64,000 nt of DNA. Origin: JAJRWS01 sp039831705. GTDB taxonomy: Bacteria > Planctomycetota > Planctomycetia > Pirellulales > Lacipirellulaceae. The position numbers and the translations under genes were made by a program. The stretch spans positions 8,114 through 72,113 of the forward strand of contig JBDOMT010000215.1 of NCBI GenBank assembly GCA_039831705.1, read 5' to 3'. Below are positions 1-8,242 of the stretch, piece by piece. How positions within the stretch are numbered: the stretch's first letter is position 1; each line of letters begins with the position of its first letter. The notes beneath the pieces were generated by a model. The model ran no database searches. It saw nothing but the letters and a program-made list of their open reading frames with translations, and was not told where the DNA came from.

Positions 1-1
1 A

Positions 2-295
2 GTCACCGTCACCTACGTTGAGGTTTCTGGCGATATGCGCGTCGCCAAAGTTCACGTATCGGTCATGGGAGACGATGCAGCCGGAGAGTTGTGTCTGCAC
101 GGATTGCAGAGTGCCGCCGGTTACTTGCAAAAGAAAATTGCACGTCGCATCAATACGAAATATACACCCCGATTACGATTTCAACTCGACATGGGCGTTA
201 AGAAGTCGATTGCGATCACAAAAATGCTAAACGAAATGCTACCAGAGTCAACTCCTACTTGTCGCTCTACAGACGAAATGGCTCCAGACGAATGA
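2..295 (+). CDS. rbfA: Ribosome-binding factor A, C-terminal part (5' end outside window)
   Basis: The frame is already open at the window edge, so only the last 97 residues are present and the true start is upstream. The visible part has the KH-like C-terminal half of RbfA: a VTYVEVSGDMRVAKVHVSV strand, then the helix around GLQSAAGYLQKKIARR, then the typical TPRLRFQLDMGVKKS strand. RbfA binds the 30S subunit and helps 16S rRNA 5'-end maturation and cold adaptation. The family usually has 110-130 residues, so perhaps 20-40 residues are missing. In many bacteria rbfA follows infB, but the upstream neighbour cannot be seen here. The short acidic tail after LNEML is not part of the conserved fold. 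Confidence 0.85.
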   Translation, partial: VTVTYVEVSGDMRVAKVHVSVMGDDAAGELCLHGLQSAAGYLQKKIARRINTKYTPRLRFQLDMGVKKSIAITKMLNEMLPESTPTCRSTDEMAPDE

Positions 296-515
296 GCACC
301 GGAGGAACCGCCCCAGTCAGCCGGAACCGATTCACTGCATAAATAAACGTATTAATCCATTCAATCGCCCCCATCCCTCCAATTAGGCTCCCCAAAAGGT
401 TGTCGCATAATAATCCACCTGTGTGTTAGCTAGCCCTATACTTGAGAGCAATAACCAAACTTGGCTGGCAATTCCACAAAATTCATTCACCACCTTTGAT
501 TGAAAACTCCGTACT

Positions 516-1520
516 ATGGCAACATCGAACCGAGCAGCGTTAATCAATAAAATGATTAAGGTTGTCAACAAACATTATAAGTCTACCCCAGTCCCCAAAG
601 ACCGAACACTGTTCGAAAACCTCCTGTATGCATGCTGTCTTGAGAACTCGTTGCACGAATCGGCTGAATTAGTGTTCGAGAAGCTCACACGTGACTATTT
701 TGACTGGAATGAAGTACGTGTCAGTACGGTCCGTGAATTGTCCGAGGTCACGAAGCCGCTCAATGATCCTGAAGCCTCCGCCACACGGTTGAAGCGAGTA
801 CTTCAGAGCATCTTCGAAACGCATTATTCATTCGACCTGGAAGCACTCAAAAAACAAAATATTGGCCAAGCAGTCAAAGCACTGGACAATTACCGTGGGA
901 CGACTCCATTTATCGTTTCCTACGTGACTCAAAATTCTCTTAGTGGCCACTCCATTCCTGTCAATCAAGGGTTGCTGGAGTCGGTTCGGATTGTTGAAAT
1001 TATATCCGATGCAGAAGCGAACAAGGGTACCATCCCCGGCCTGGAACGGACCATTCCTAAAAGCAAGGGGGTGGACATAGGCGCCTTACTGCATCAACTT
1101 GGTGTCGAACTTCACCGTAAACCCTATGGACCCACCATTCGCAACATACTGCAGGAGATTGCCCCTGAGTGTAAATCGCGATTACCCAAACGGCCTGTGA
1201 AAAAGAAAGCCGCTACGACCAAGCCAAAATCATCGAAATCCTCGCCTCCAGACAAAAAATCAGCTACCAAGAAACTAACCGAAACCAAGCGTGCTAAATC
1301 TCAAGTTCAAAAAAAGGCTGCCACGAAGAAAAAACAAGCCGTAAAAAAACCTGGGACTAAAACAACATCAACCTCCCCAAAAAAGAAGCTGGTAAAGAAA
1401 AAGAAAGTCCTCAAAAAAGGCACAAAGAAAAAAGTCGTAAAAAAGAAATCTCGGCTTACCGCAACCAAAAGGAAACATAAGGCTCCGAATAAACGGCTAG
1501 CCAAACGTAAACCAAGGTAG
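516..1520 (+). CDS. Degenerate HhH-GPD (endonuclease III-like) domain protein with lysine-rich tail
   Basis: This 334-residue protein has two parts. Residues 1-225 or so are helical and resemble the endonuclease III/HhH-GPD fold: a region near residues 125-155 (FIVSYVTQNSL, then GHSIPVNQGLLES) matches the place where EndoIII enzymes have the HhH hairpin and the catalytic Asp of a V-D-T-H-type motif. Here that Asp is replaced by Asn, and the C-terminal four-Cys Fe-S cluster is absent (a single Cys remains), so glycosylase activity is doubtful. Residues 226-334 are an Ala/Lys-rich histone H1-like tail with many KKK runs, suggesting non-specific DNA binding. ATG start; it lies 11 bp upstream of yebC, so the two are probably cotranscribed. 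Known: such tails occur in planctomycete chromatin-like proteins. Inferred: a DNA-binding scaffold protein. Confidence 0.6.
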   Translation: MATSNRAALINKMIKVVNKHYKSTPVPKDRTLFENLLYACCLENSLHESAELVFEKLTRDYFDWNEVRVSTVRELSEVTKPLNDPEASATRLKRVLQSIFETHYSFDLEALKKQNIGQAVKALDNYRGTTPFIVSYVTQNSLSGHSIPVNQGLLESVRIVEIISDAEANKGTIPGLERTIPKSKGVDIGALLHQLGVELHRKPYGPTIRNILQEIAPECKSRLPKRPVKKKAATTKPKSSKSSPPDKKSATKKLTETKRAKSQVQKKAATKKKQAVKKPGTKTTSTSPKKKLVKKKKVLKKGTKKKVVKKKSRLTATKRKHKAPNKRLAKRKPR

Positions 1521-1531
1521 GAAAAGAACAG

Positions 1532-2278
1532 ATGGCAGGCCATTCACATTGGGCGGGAATCAAGCACAAAAAAGCTGCAATCGATAATAAACGGGGAAAG
1601 TTGTGGAGTAAACTTTCTAAAGCGATTATCGTGGCTGCGCGTGCCGGCGGATCAGATGTCAGCATGAATTTAGCCCTGCGCTACGCTATTAATGATGCCA
1701 AAGCGGTTAGCATGCCCAAAGACAATATTGATCGGGCAATCAAAAAGGGGACCGGAGAACTTGAAGGAGGATATTTTGAAGAAGTTATCTACGAAGGATA
1801 CGGTCCTGGCGGGGTTGCCGTGCTGTGCGACATCCTGACAGATAATCGCAACCGTACTGCTCCTGAAGTGCGTAAAATCTTCGAAATTGCCGGCGGTAAA
1901 TTAGGTGCTACGGGATGTGTGGCTTGGATGTTTGATCGCAAAGGTCTGCTGGTCATCGAGAAGTCACAGACCGACGAGGAGGCCCTGCTGGAATTGGCAC
2001 TTGAATCTGGGGCAGACGATGTGAAAACAGATGAAGACCGGTTCGAAGTTCTCTGTGAAGTTAACGCATTTACCAACGTGTGTGCAGCAATCGACGAAGC
2101 CGAAATCAAGACGGAAATTCGTGAAATTGCCCGCATTCCCAAGGAGACCGTCGACCTGGATGTGGAAATTGCAAAAAAAGTCCTCAAAATGATGGACAAA
2201 CTAGACGATCATGACGACGTGCAAAGCGTAGCCGCCAACTTCAACATTCCTGAAGAACTGGCACAACTAAGCGAGTAG
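1532..2278 (+). CDS. yebC: YebC/PmpR family (TACO1-like) protein
   Basis: At 248 residues this has full family length. It starts with the family signature MAGHSHWAGIKHKKAAIDNK and continues with YGPGGVAVLCDILTDNRNRT and GCVAWMFDRKG, all diagnostic of YebC/TACO1. Family members have been described as DNA-binding transcriptional regulators (PmpR) and, for YebC and TACO1, as ribosome-associated factors that help translation of difficult sequences such as proline stretches. Which role applies cannot be told from the sequence. The gene follows the lysine-tailed protein by 11 bp and is convergent with the downstream cytochrome gene. Confidence 0.95.
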   Translation: MAGHSHWAGIKHKKAAIDNKRGKLWSKLSKAIIVAARAGGSDVSMNLALRYAINDAKAVSMPKDNIDRAIKKGTGELEGGYFEEVIYEGYGPGGVAVLCDILTDNRNRTAPEVRKIFEIAGGKLGATGCVAWMFDRKGLLVIEKSQTDEEALLELALESGADDVKTDEDRFEVLCEVNAFTNVCAAIDEAEIKTEIREIARIPKETVDLDVEIAKKVLKMMDKLDDHDDVQSVAANFNIPEELAQLSE

Positions 2279-2288
2279 GACATTTTAA

Positions 2289-2429
2289 AAAACCGCCAAT
2301 ACACGCTAATGACTAGTTGTGCCTTGATAGATTTTCCATTCCACACAATCCACCTTAACCACTACTTTAAAAAACAATCAGTTCGACAGGGTTTGGCGTC
2401 CTATATCTTTTTTATTAGTGTTTATTAGC
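2289..2429. repeat. Imperfect inverted repeat between convergent genes
   Basis: The 160 bp between yebC and the convergent cytochrome gene carries two arms, AACCGCCAATACACGCTAAT at 2289-2308 and a near-complement ending in TTAGTGTTTATTAGCGGTT near 2411-2429. This may act as a bidirectional end-of-transcript structure, or be a remnant of a dispersed palindromic repeat. No classical hairpin plus U-tract terminator is visible. Confidence 0.45.
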
Positions 2430-2438
2430 GGTTCACTT

Positions 2439-4073
2439 TTACTCTTTCCCGTGGTGCTTCACCAGCTCCCAGTATTTCTGGAAATCAAAATCTGGACTGT
2501 TGTCCGTATCGTGGCACTCGACACACCTCTTTTCGGCCGCCCCCATTTTCTCTCCTGCCGCGGGTTGCAAAGTCAAACGCATATTTTTGCGTAATTGCAT
2601 CTGTTGCTCTTGGGCAACTTCTTTCTCGCCACTTTCCACGGCCACATGAGCTGCCCCGGGACCATGACAATTTTCACAACCGTTGCCTTGTAGATGATGA
2701 GTCGCTCGCAAGCCGAAATATCCCGATCTATACGGAAAGAACCGCTGCGGATCCCAGCCGACCACATGGCAACTGAGACACTCGGGATCGTAATGCCGAG
2801 GAGGCTTCAAATCGACTAAGGTTTGCGTTGCATGTGCATGGGGTGTTCCCTCAAACACCTCAGTCGCTTCCGTGTGGCAATCAGCACAAACGGCCGAACC
2901 AACGAATTGATCACGAGGATGGCCCACTCCGGCTAACTCCAAGCCTTCCAGACCTAACGTTTCTAGCTCATTCTGATATTTAACCAATGCCGTTTGCATT
3001 TCAGGGGAATCGGTGAACCGATGGTCCAACGGCACCCGTTGATAAAGGATGTTATTTTCTGGAGCGCCATAAAGACCAACCGCAATCACATACATGCCTT
3101 TGTGCCCCACCTCAATGAGACGCGTATTCGTTCCCTCGATAACCTGAATCCGATCGGGGGGCACCTCCGCGCCACCAGTTGAAGCCACCAATTGAAATTG
3201 CGGATAGAGGCGTGCAAGTTTTGCCGCCTCCTCCAAATCACCATGCACCATCAATACTTGCCAGTCGCAACCTTTGCTGGCCATTTTGGGAGCCACTTCA
3301 TCCAAAGCTGCTACCGGATCGATCCAGGTCACCTCGGAATTATTGGCCATGTCCACCTGGAAGTTCGTCACCAAGACCGAAGTCACAGCAATACATTGAC
3401 CTCCCACTTCAAGCACCCGGTAACGAGAGGATAATCCATACTCAAAACCTAACAGGGCCACATTAGCCGACACGAGTGGATTGTTTTCCGGATCAAGATT
3501 CGCCAGTACAAAAAGCACCGGATCCGTACCGAGCTGTAGATCATGGACTCCCAGCCCAACTCCGGAATAACCAATTTGTAGCAGCGACTCCATGGCAAAG
3601 CGAAATTTGATATTTGCCTGAGGCCCAAACCGGCGAACTTGACCTCCCAGGTCGAGTGCAACCAGAGGCCAACCTTGCTGGCGAAGATTCTTGATCAACG
3701 TATGGCGCCGTTTAAGCCCCCCCAACTGATTTTCCAACCCGGCACAGCCACACGGCTCAAGATAGCCGTTCAACTCACCTGAAAACAGGATGGTCGCTTG
3801 AGGTTGGGGCCAATTGACAAAGATCGGTCCATTACGTTCTACTGCTTCAGCAGCAGCAAGATTTTCATCTTGATCCCCGTCTGTTTCTTTTATGCCTGTT
3901 TCTTTTACAGACCCCACCTTTCCAGTGAACTGAACTGAATCCGAGATAGTCTCCACACCAACGGACAGAGGGCACTGAATTGCGAAGTTTATCAAGAATA
4001 CCAGCAAACCAATCACTCTGGGCAATCGGGCCCACCTACTGTCAATCCCTCTACCAGCCAATTCCTGATGCAT
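2439..4073 (-). CDS. Multiheme cytochrome c fused to phosphoesterase-like domain
   Basis: I place the start at the ATG at 4073, with GGAGAAG just upstream. The frame also allows a GTG 27 bases earlier. The N-terminus has a hydrophobic signal or anchor segment (about residues 20-37). Residues about 75-330 resemble the calcineurin/5'-nucleotidase fold (ILFSGELNGYLEPCGC, then LVALDLGG), though the classic D-x-H is changed to G-E-L-N. The C-terminal third has four CXXCH haem-binding sites at about residues 396, 432, 466 and 517 (CADCH, CLSCH, CENCH, CVECH), arranged like cytochrome c554-type modules with an extra HAHATQ histidine segment. Expected to be a periplasmic electron carrier. This architecture is frequent in Planctomycetes; its redox partner is unknown. 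Convergent with yebC. Confidence 0.85.
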   Translation of the reverse strand: MHQELAGRGIDSRWARLPRVIGLLVFLINFAIQCPLSVGVETISDSVQFTGKVGSVKETGIKETDGDQDENLAAAEAVERNGPIFVNWPQPQATILFSGELNGYLEPCGCAGLENQLGGLKRRHTLIKNLRQQGWPLVALDLGGQVRRFGPQANIKFRFAMESLLQIGYSGVGLGVHDLQLGTDPVLFVLANLDPENNPLVSANVALLGFEYGLSSRYRVLEVGGQCIAVTSVLVTNFQVDMANNSEVTWIDPVAALDEVAPKMASKGCDWQVLMVHGDLEEAAKLARLYPQFQLVASTGGAEVPPDRIQVIEGTNTRLIEVGHKGMYVIAVGLYGAPENNILYQRVPLDHRFTDSPEMQTALVKYQNELETLGLEGLELAGVGHPRDQFVGSAVCADCHTEATEVFEGTPHAHATQTLVDLKPPRHYDPECLSCHVVGWDPQRFFPYRSGYFGLRATHHLQGNGCENCHGPGAAHVAVESGEKEVAQEQQMQLRKNMRLTLQPAAGEKMGAAEKRCVECHDTDNSPDFDFQKYWELVKHHGKE

Positions 4074-4169
4074 GTTTGCCTGCTTCTCCAATAATATCAC
4101 TTGTTTACAGAGTCCTAAGATCTGAGTGTAGAGCTGAATATTGGTAACACTTTAATCGAATCCAGATTC

Positions 4170-4474
4170 CCTCTCGCAAAGACGCCAAGATCGCCAAGCC
4201 CCTTCCTACCACGCAGGCAAACGGAAAGTCACACCCAGGAAAAATAATACGGACGAATTGAACCACGGAGGCACGGAGAAAAGATCCATTGATTAAGCAT
4301 CTCCCTGTCCTCCGTGACTCCGTGGAAATCCCTACTTCTCACTTCTTTTGCATTCGATTCTTCAAAACACCGAATTTGCAATGCTTCAGTCCTACCCTAG
4401 GAAACCTTTGACAGTTTGGTGGATTTCCGCCTCATCCATTCTTTTCTTTGCGGTCTTGGCGTCTTTGCGAGAGG
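4170..4474. repeat. Outer long-range inverted repeat around a nested repeat element
   Basis: CTCGCAAAGACGCCAAGA within 4170-4195 is repeated as its reverse complement within 4449-4474 (about 25 of 26 bases match). The arms enclose about 250 bases, including the 170-base element listed separately. No coding frame is convincing anywhere in 4074-4642, so this 570-base gap between the cytochrome and DUF1573 genes is repeat DNA plus unrecognised sequence. Confidence 0.7.
4216..4385 (+). repeat. Dispersed palindromic element, copy A
   Basis: A segment of about 170 bases whose core is an inverted repeat of CCACGGAGGCACGGAG (4263-4278) with CTCCGTGACTCCGTGG (4310-4325). A second copy lies at 12006-12185 in opposite orientation. 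The loop sequence AAGATCCATTGATTAAG (4281-4297) matches copy B exactly after reverse complementing. Similarity continues through both flanks to GCAAAC at one end and TTTGCAAT at the other. This looks like a non-autonomous mobile or REP-like repeat. Confidence 0.7.
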
Positions 4475-4642
4475 CTGTTCTTTGTAATATTATGGGCAGA
4501 TTACCAACTTGCCGAGGAATACCGTAAGTTCGTGTGAAGTCTTACGAATATTGTTTGCCCCTCTTACGTTACCAATCGTACTGATTACACAATCTCTCCA
4601 CCAGCGGAACTTACTCCAACTCTAGACTCTAAACTCGTTCAC

Positions 4643-5827
4643 TCAATCATGTACGGCAAACTCTACCTGGAGCTTGAACTGAGCCGTTTGTGGGTGGGTC
4701 GTGGAGAGGATAATTTCCGCCGCCTCGCCAAATCTCTCTCCGCGTCGGATCATTGTCCTTGTACCGGCAGGGATCTCAACAACCAAAGGGACATGGACTA
4801 ACTGCTCGCTCATTTTGCGACTTGGCTCCAAGGTTGCTCGTAATTCTTCAGGCTGGATGGTCTCAACCTTCAATTTGGTAGTGACGGCATGTTCGCCACG
4901 GATGGCTACAATAAGCCGTACTTTCTTGCCTTTCTCGCTAGGAACCTGACCCATACGGAGCATCCCTTTTTTAGCAATCCACCCCGGTCCGAAAACTGAC
5001 ATGTCTCCAATCACATTAGCCGCCAGGGGAATGTCTAACTTCGCGACATTCTTAAGGTTGGTTTCCACCGTAAGCCAAGTTTGGATTGGTCCCAGGGTAT
5101 GCCCCGCATGCAACGTCGCCACTAACTTGAGTCCAGCCCGTGCATCAGGCAGAGGCAGTTCGCTCTTTGGACATGGCACCAATTCTACTTCGATCTGACT
5201 TGCTAGCTCAGGATCGCTGAGTTGCTGTGATCGGATCTCGATTTCATCTTGCAGAAATGCCATCAAATAGATCTCTGCCTGTCGAGTCTCACCCGCGCGA
5301 ACGTTGCCAAAATAAAACTCGTTTGGCATCACCGAGGTCGATTCGACTACGGCACCTTCCACTTGCAACTCAACGCGTGACTGCGATGGATCGTTGGTAA
5401 TTAATGTTGCCCCATGGCGAAATGGACCGGGACTGGTCTTGGCGGTCCATTCCAATGTCACTTCTGCTTGTTCGCCAGGTGCAACCTCCTCAGCCGATAA
5501 GCCCCCCACCGTACACTTGCAAGTAGTAGACCCTACCTTGATATGCAACGAACTGTCACCCGTGTTGCGGACCTGGAAGGCGTGTGTCAGCGAGGTTCCC
5601 TGCTCCATCGAACCAAAATGGTAAACTTTTTCCTCCACTTGAATCTGAGGAGACTTTGCCATAACGCCTCCCGACGTCCCCGTATCCGATACTTGTGTAT
5701 CCGTAATGGACGTTTCCGATGAAGGTAACGCAACCGCCAACGGAAGTATCTGAAATGCCACCAACAGCGCAGCCAACACGACACCGCCAAACAGGGCTAT
5801 CAAAATGATTCGAATCGTTGATTTCAT
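4643..5827 (-). CDS. DUF1573 domain protein, membrane-anchored
   Basis: This 394-residue protein has one N-terminal membrane segment (about residues 7-30, with a run of IALFGGVVLAALLVAFQIL) followed by an extracytoplasmic region. Residues about 65-130 match DUF1573: HFGSMEQGTSLTHAFQVRNT, a conserved TTCKCT Cys pair, then VAPGEQAEVTLEW, an Ig-like/ASH-type beta sandwich. A second related beta domain follows (FYFGNVRAGETRQAEI). Start ATG with a good AGGAGA ribosome-binding site in the 5828-5840 region. DUF1573 proteins are abundant in Planctomycetes and Bacteroidetes and are presumed to be structural or surface proteins; no enzymatic function is known. It stands alone on the minus strand between repeat-rich DNA and the DUF4416 gene. 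Confidence 0.85.
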   Translation of the reverse strand: MKSTIRIILIALFGGVVLAALLVAFQILPLAVALPSSETSITDTQVSDTGTSGGVMAKSPQIQVEEKVYHFGSMEQGTSLTHAFQVRNTGDSSLHIKVGSTTCKCTVGGLSAEEVAPGEQAEVTLEWTAKTSPGPFRHGATLITNDPSQSRVELQVEGAVVESTSVMPNEFYFGNVRAGETRQAEIYLMAFLQDEIEIRSQQLSDPELASQIEVELVPCPKSELPLPDARAGLKLVATLHAGHTLGPIQTWLTVETNLKNVAKLDIPLAANVIGDMSVFGPGWIAKKGMLRMGQVPSEKGKKVRLIVAIRGEHAVTTKLKVETIQPEELRATLEPSRKMSEQLVHVPLVVEIPAGTRTMIRRGERFGEAAEIILSTTHPQTAQFKLQVEFAVHD

Positions 5828-5908
5828 AAAAAATCTCCTGCAAACTCGACTACGTAAACATGCACGCGACTATTCTAACTTACTCAGACTGAAAACATAC
5901 AGGAAATT

Positions 5909-6439
5909 TCACAATGAGTGACTTAACCGCTCACGGCAGAGCGTAAAAAAGTGTTGAAAATCCGAACGTCTATAATCCGGGTAGGTCCAATCGAAGCTTC
6001 GCCACGCTCCTTTGCGAAAATTGAGCGTTACTTCAGCATAGATGCCTTTTTGCAGGTAGATACGATGTGCATGGTCCTTCGTCGATGCCAACACCAGTTT
6101 GGCCTGCGTGATATAACCAGGGTCCAAATTCAATGGCCGAGGTTCTGCATGCTCCGACTGCTCTGCGTACTGAGTTTCCCAAAGATTTGTTTGAATCTTG
6201 ATTGCTGGCAAAGTTGCCGGATCGACCAACACAGCAAAAGCCAAAAATTGCTTGTGAAGGTCTGTACCCATAGACCGTGTATAGTAGTCTGTCTCTGTGA
6301 ATGAAAAGGTTTCGCTTTCTAATAACACTTCGCCAAAATAGCGAGTCATCCGTTCATAAGTCCAACAAAAAGCCGCCGCATGTCGACTGCAAACGGCCAC
6401 GATCAGCAAAACGGACGAAGAAGATTGAATCTGCCCCAT
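5909..6439 (-). CDS. DUF4416 family protein
   Basis: I choose the ATG at 6439 (MGQIQSSSSVLL), which follows the proS stop by 11 bases. A longer reading would overlap proS and has an unconserved N-terminus. The protein is 176 residues, normal for DUF4416, with the family-like features TRYFGEVLLESETFSFTETD, then DYYTRSMGTDL, then PATLPAIKIQTN, and a C-terminal FRKGAWRSFDWTYPDYR segment. The function of DUF4416 is unknown; members are found in thermophiles and Planctomycetes and often sit near housekeeping genes. Its position directly behind proS suggests cotranscription with it. Confidence 0.75.
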   Translation of the reverse strand: MGQIQSSSSVLLIVAVCSRHAAAFCWTYERMTRYFGEVLLESETFSFTETDYYTRSMGTDLHKQFLAFAVLVDPATLPAIKIQTNLWETQYAEQSEHAEPRPLNLDPGYITQAKLVLASTKDHAHRIYLQKGIYAEVTLNFRKGAWRSFDWTYPDYRRSDFQHFFTLCRERLSHSL

Positions 6440-6450
6440 GGTAAACAGCC

Positions 6451-7995
6451 CTAATAGGCCTTCGCAAACAGAGCCCGTCGCTTGCTTGGCTGACCGGTAA
6501 AGATACACTTCCCGATTTCCTCCTGTTCTGCCAGTGGCACACAGCGGGCTGTCACTTTCAGTGCTTTGAGTTTTTCTTCCATCTCAGGCCCATCGGTAAA
6601 ATGGCAATAGGCCAACCCACCGTGAGCTTCGGGTTGCTGAACATTGTCGGATGTGAAGAAATTTTCAAACTCTTCCCAGTCGTCTATTCTGACCGTGACC
6701 GCGTCGCGAGCTTTCACCGCCCGGTCAAACAGAGTCTGTTGTATTTCGGCAAGTAGAGTCGAGACTTGGGCAACGAATTGATCACGCGGAATGCTTGTGC
6801 CCTTCCCGCCTCCTCCCTCTTGCTCTGATGGTCTGACTCGCTGGTTGACAAACACTCCACCTGCGGCCACATCCCGTGGACCAACATCCACCCTCAATGG
6901 CACTCCGCGCTTGACCCATTGCCACTTTTTTTCACCCCCACGCAAATCGCGATCGTCCACCTTGACACGCACTGGGCCGTCATCAAACTGCTCAGCACTC
7001 AGTTGATCTTTTAAAACTTCACAAAACGACAAAACTTCGGCCCGCTCTTCATCATTTCGATAGATCGGCAAAATCACCACATGCACCGGAGCCAACTTGG
7101 GTGGCAACACCAAACCGTCATCGTCGCTATGGGTCATAATCAGCCCACCAATCAGTCGGGTCGATACACCCCATGAAGTAGTCCACGCATAAACTTCCTG
7201 GCCTGCCTGATCCTGAAATTTAATTTCCTGTGCCCGGGAAAAATTTTGCCCAAGAAAATGTGAGGTACCGGCCTGCAACATTTTACGATCCTGCATCAAC
7301 GCCTCTATGCTATAAGTGGCGATTGCTCCAGGGAATCGCTCCGCAGCCGTTTTTTCTCCCTTGATCACAGGCATCGCCATCTGACTTTCAGCAAATTCCG
7401 CATAGACATCCAACATCTGACTCGTTTCGGCACGCGCTTCCTCCTCGCTCGCGTGCACGGTATGCCCTTCTTGCCACAAGAATTCCGTGGTACGAAGAAA
7501 CATTCGCGTGCGCAATTCCCAACGCACCACGTTGGCCCACTGGTTGATCAAGATGGGCAGGTCACGATAGGACTGAACCCAACGGGCAAATGTGGCTCCA
7601 ATAATCGTTTCACTGGTAGGCCGAACAATGAGAGGCTCCTCGAGCTTTGCAGACGCCGCGGGTTGCAAACCGCCTGCCCCATCCGGTTCGAGCCGATGGT
7701 GGGTTACCACAGCACATTCTTTGGCAAATCCTTCGACATGCTCCGCTTCTTTTTCCAGGAAGCTCATCGGGACAAACAGTGGAAAATAGGCGTTTTCATG
7801 TCCCGTTTCCTTGAACATGACATTCAGTTTTTGCTGAATATTTTCCCAAATGGCATAGCCCCAAGGCTTGATCACCATACAACCACGTACGTCAGAAGAC
7901 TCAGCCAGATCGGCCGCCTTGACTACCTGTTGGTACCACTGGGGGTAGTTTTCCTCACGACTGGGACTGATAGCATTTTTAGATTTTTTAGACAT
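6451..7995 (-). CDS. proS: Prolyl-tRNA synthetase, archaeal/eukaryal type
   Basis: This 514-residue class II aminoacyl-tRNA synthetase charges tRNA-Pro. It is the short ProS type without the inserted bacterial editing domain: residues about 35-60 read DVRGCMVIKPWGYAIWE, motif 2 is NVVRWELRTRMFLRTTEFLW, and the C-terminal part has the anticodon-binding domain and the extra zinc-binding-like domain ending in ALFAKAY, typical of type 3 enzymes. Such enzymes occur in archaea, eukaryotes and scattered bacteria including Planctomycetes. The gene is followed after 11 bases by the DUF4416 gene and is divergent from the YhaM-like gene. Confidence 0.95.
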   Translation of the reverse strand: MSKKSKNAISPSREENYPQWYQQVVKAADLAESSDVRGCMVIKPWGYAIWENIQQKLNVMFKETGHENAYFPLFVPMSFLEKEAEHVEGFAKECAVVTHHRLEPDGAGGLQPAASAKLEEPLIVRPTSETIIGATFARWVQSYRDLPILINQWANVVRWELRTRMFLRTTEFLWQEGHTVHASEEEARAETSQMLDVYAEFAESQMAMPVIKGEKTAAERFPGAIATYSIEALMQDRKMLQAGTSHFLGQNFSRAQEIKFQDQAGQEVYAWTTSWGVSTRLIGGLIMTHSDDDGLVLPPKLAPVHVVILPIYRNDEERAEVLSFCEVLKDQLSAEQFDDGPVRVKVDDRDLRGGEKKWQWVKRGVPLRVDVGPRDVAAGGVFVNQRVRPSEQEGGGGKGTSIPRDQFVAQVSTLLAEIQQTLFDRAVKARDAVTVRIDDWEEFENFFTSDNVQQPEAHGGLAYCHFTDGPEMEEKLKALKVTARCVPLAEQEEIGKCIFTGQPSKRRALFAKAY

Positions 7996-8024
7996 TGGCT
8001 AAATGCGGAGTGGACTAAATGCGG

Positions 8025-8222
8025 AAATCGGATTACGGAATTATAAAAACAGGGTGGCAATTTGACCGACAATGGAGGGGTGCCTTCAATAGACCCGCAT
8101 TCTACGATAAAATGCTCTGCCAGAACATTGGCGAATTGCCAACTTCTTCACCGTAGCCCGTTGCCGCCCATGGTGTGTCCGCATAGAATCAGCAACATTC
8201 GTTCTATTCCGCAATCCGATTT
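8025..8222. repeat. Inverted repeat in divergent proS/yhaM intergenic region
   Basis: AAATCGGATTACGGAAT (8025-8041) recurs as its near-perfect reverse complement ATTCCGCAATCCGATTT (8206-8222). The first arm lies next to a direct repeat of CTAAATGCGGA (around 7999-8024). Arms this far apart are more likely a repeat element than an operator, but they bracket both promoter regions. Confidence 0.5.
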
Positions 8223-8242
8223 CCGAATTCTGTATTTCTCCT

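Noticed and set aside
1307..1543. Antisense ORF rich in Phe across the lysine tail
   Set aside because: It is the complementary reading of AAA/AAG-rich codons, with no homology.
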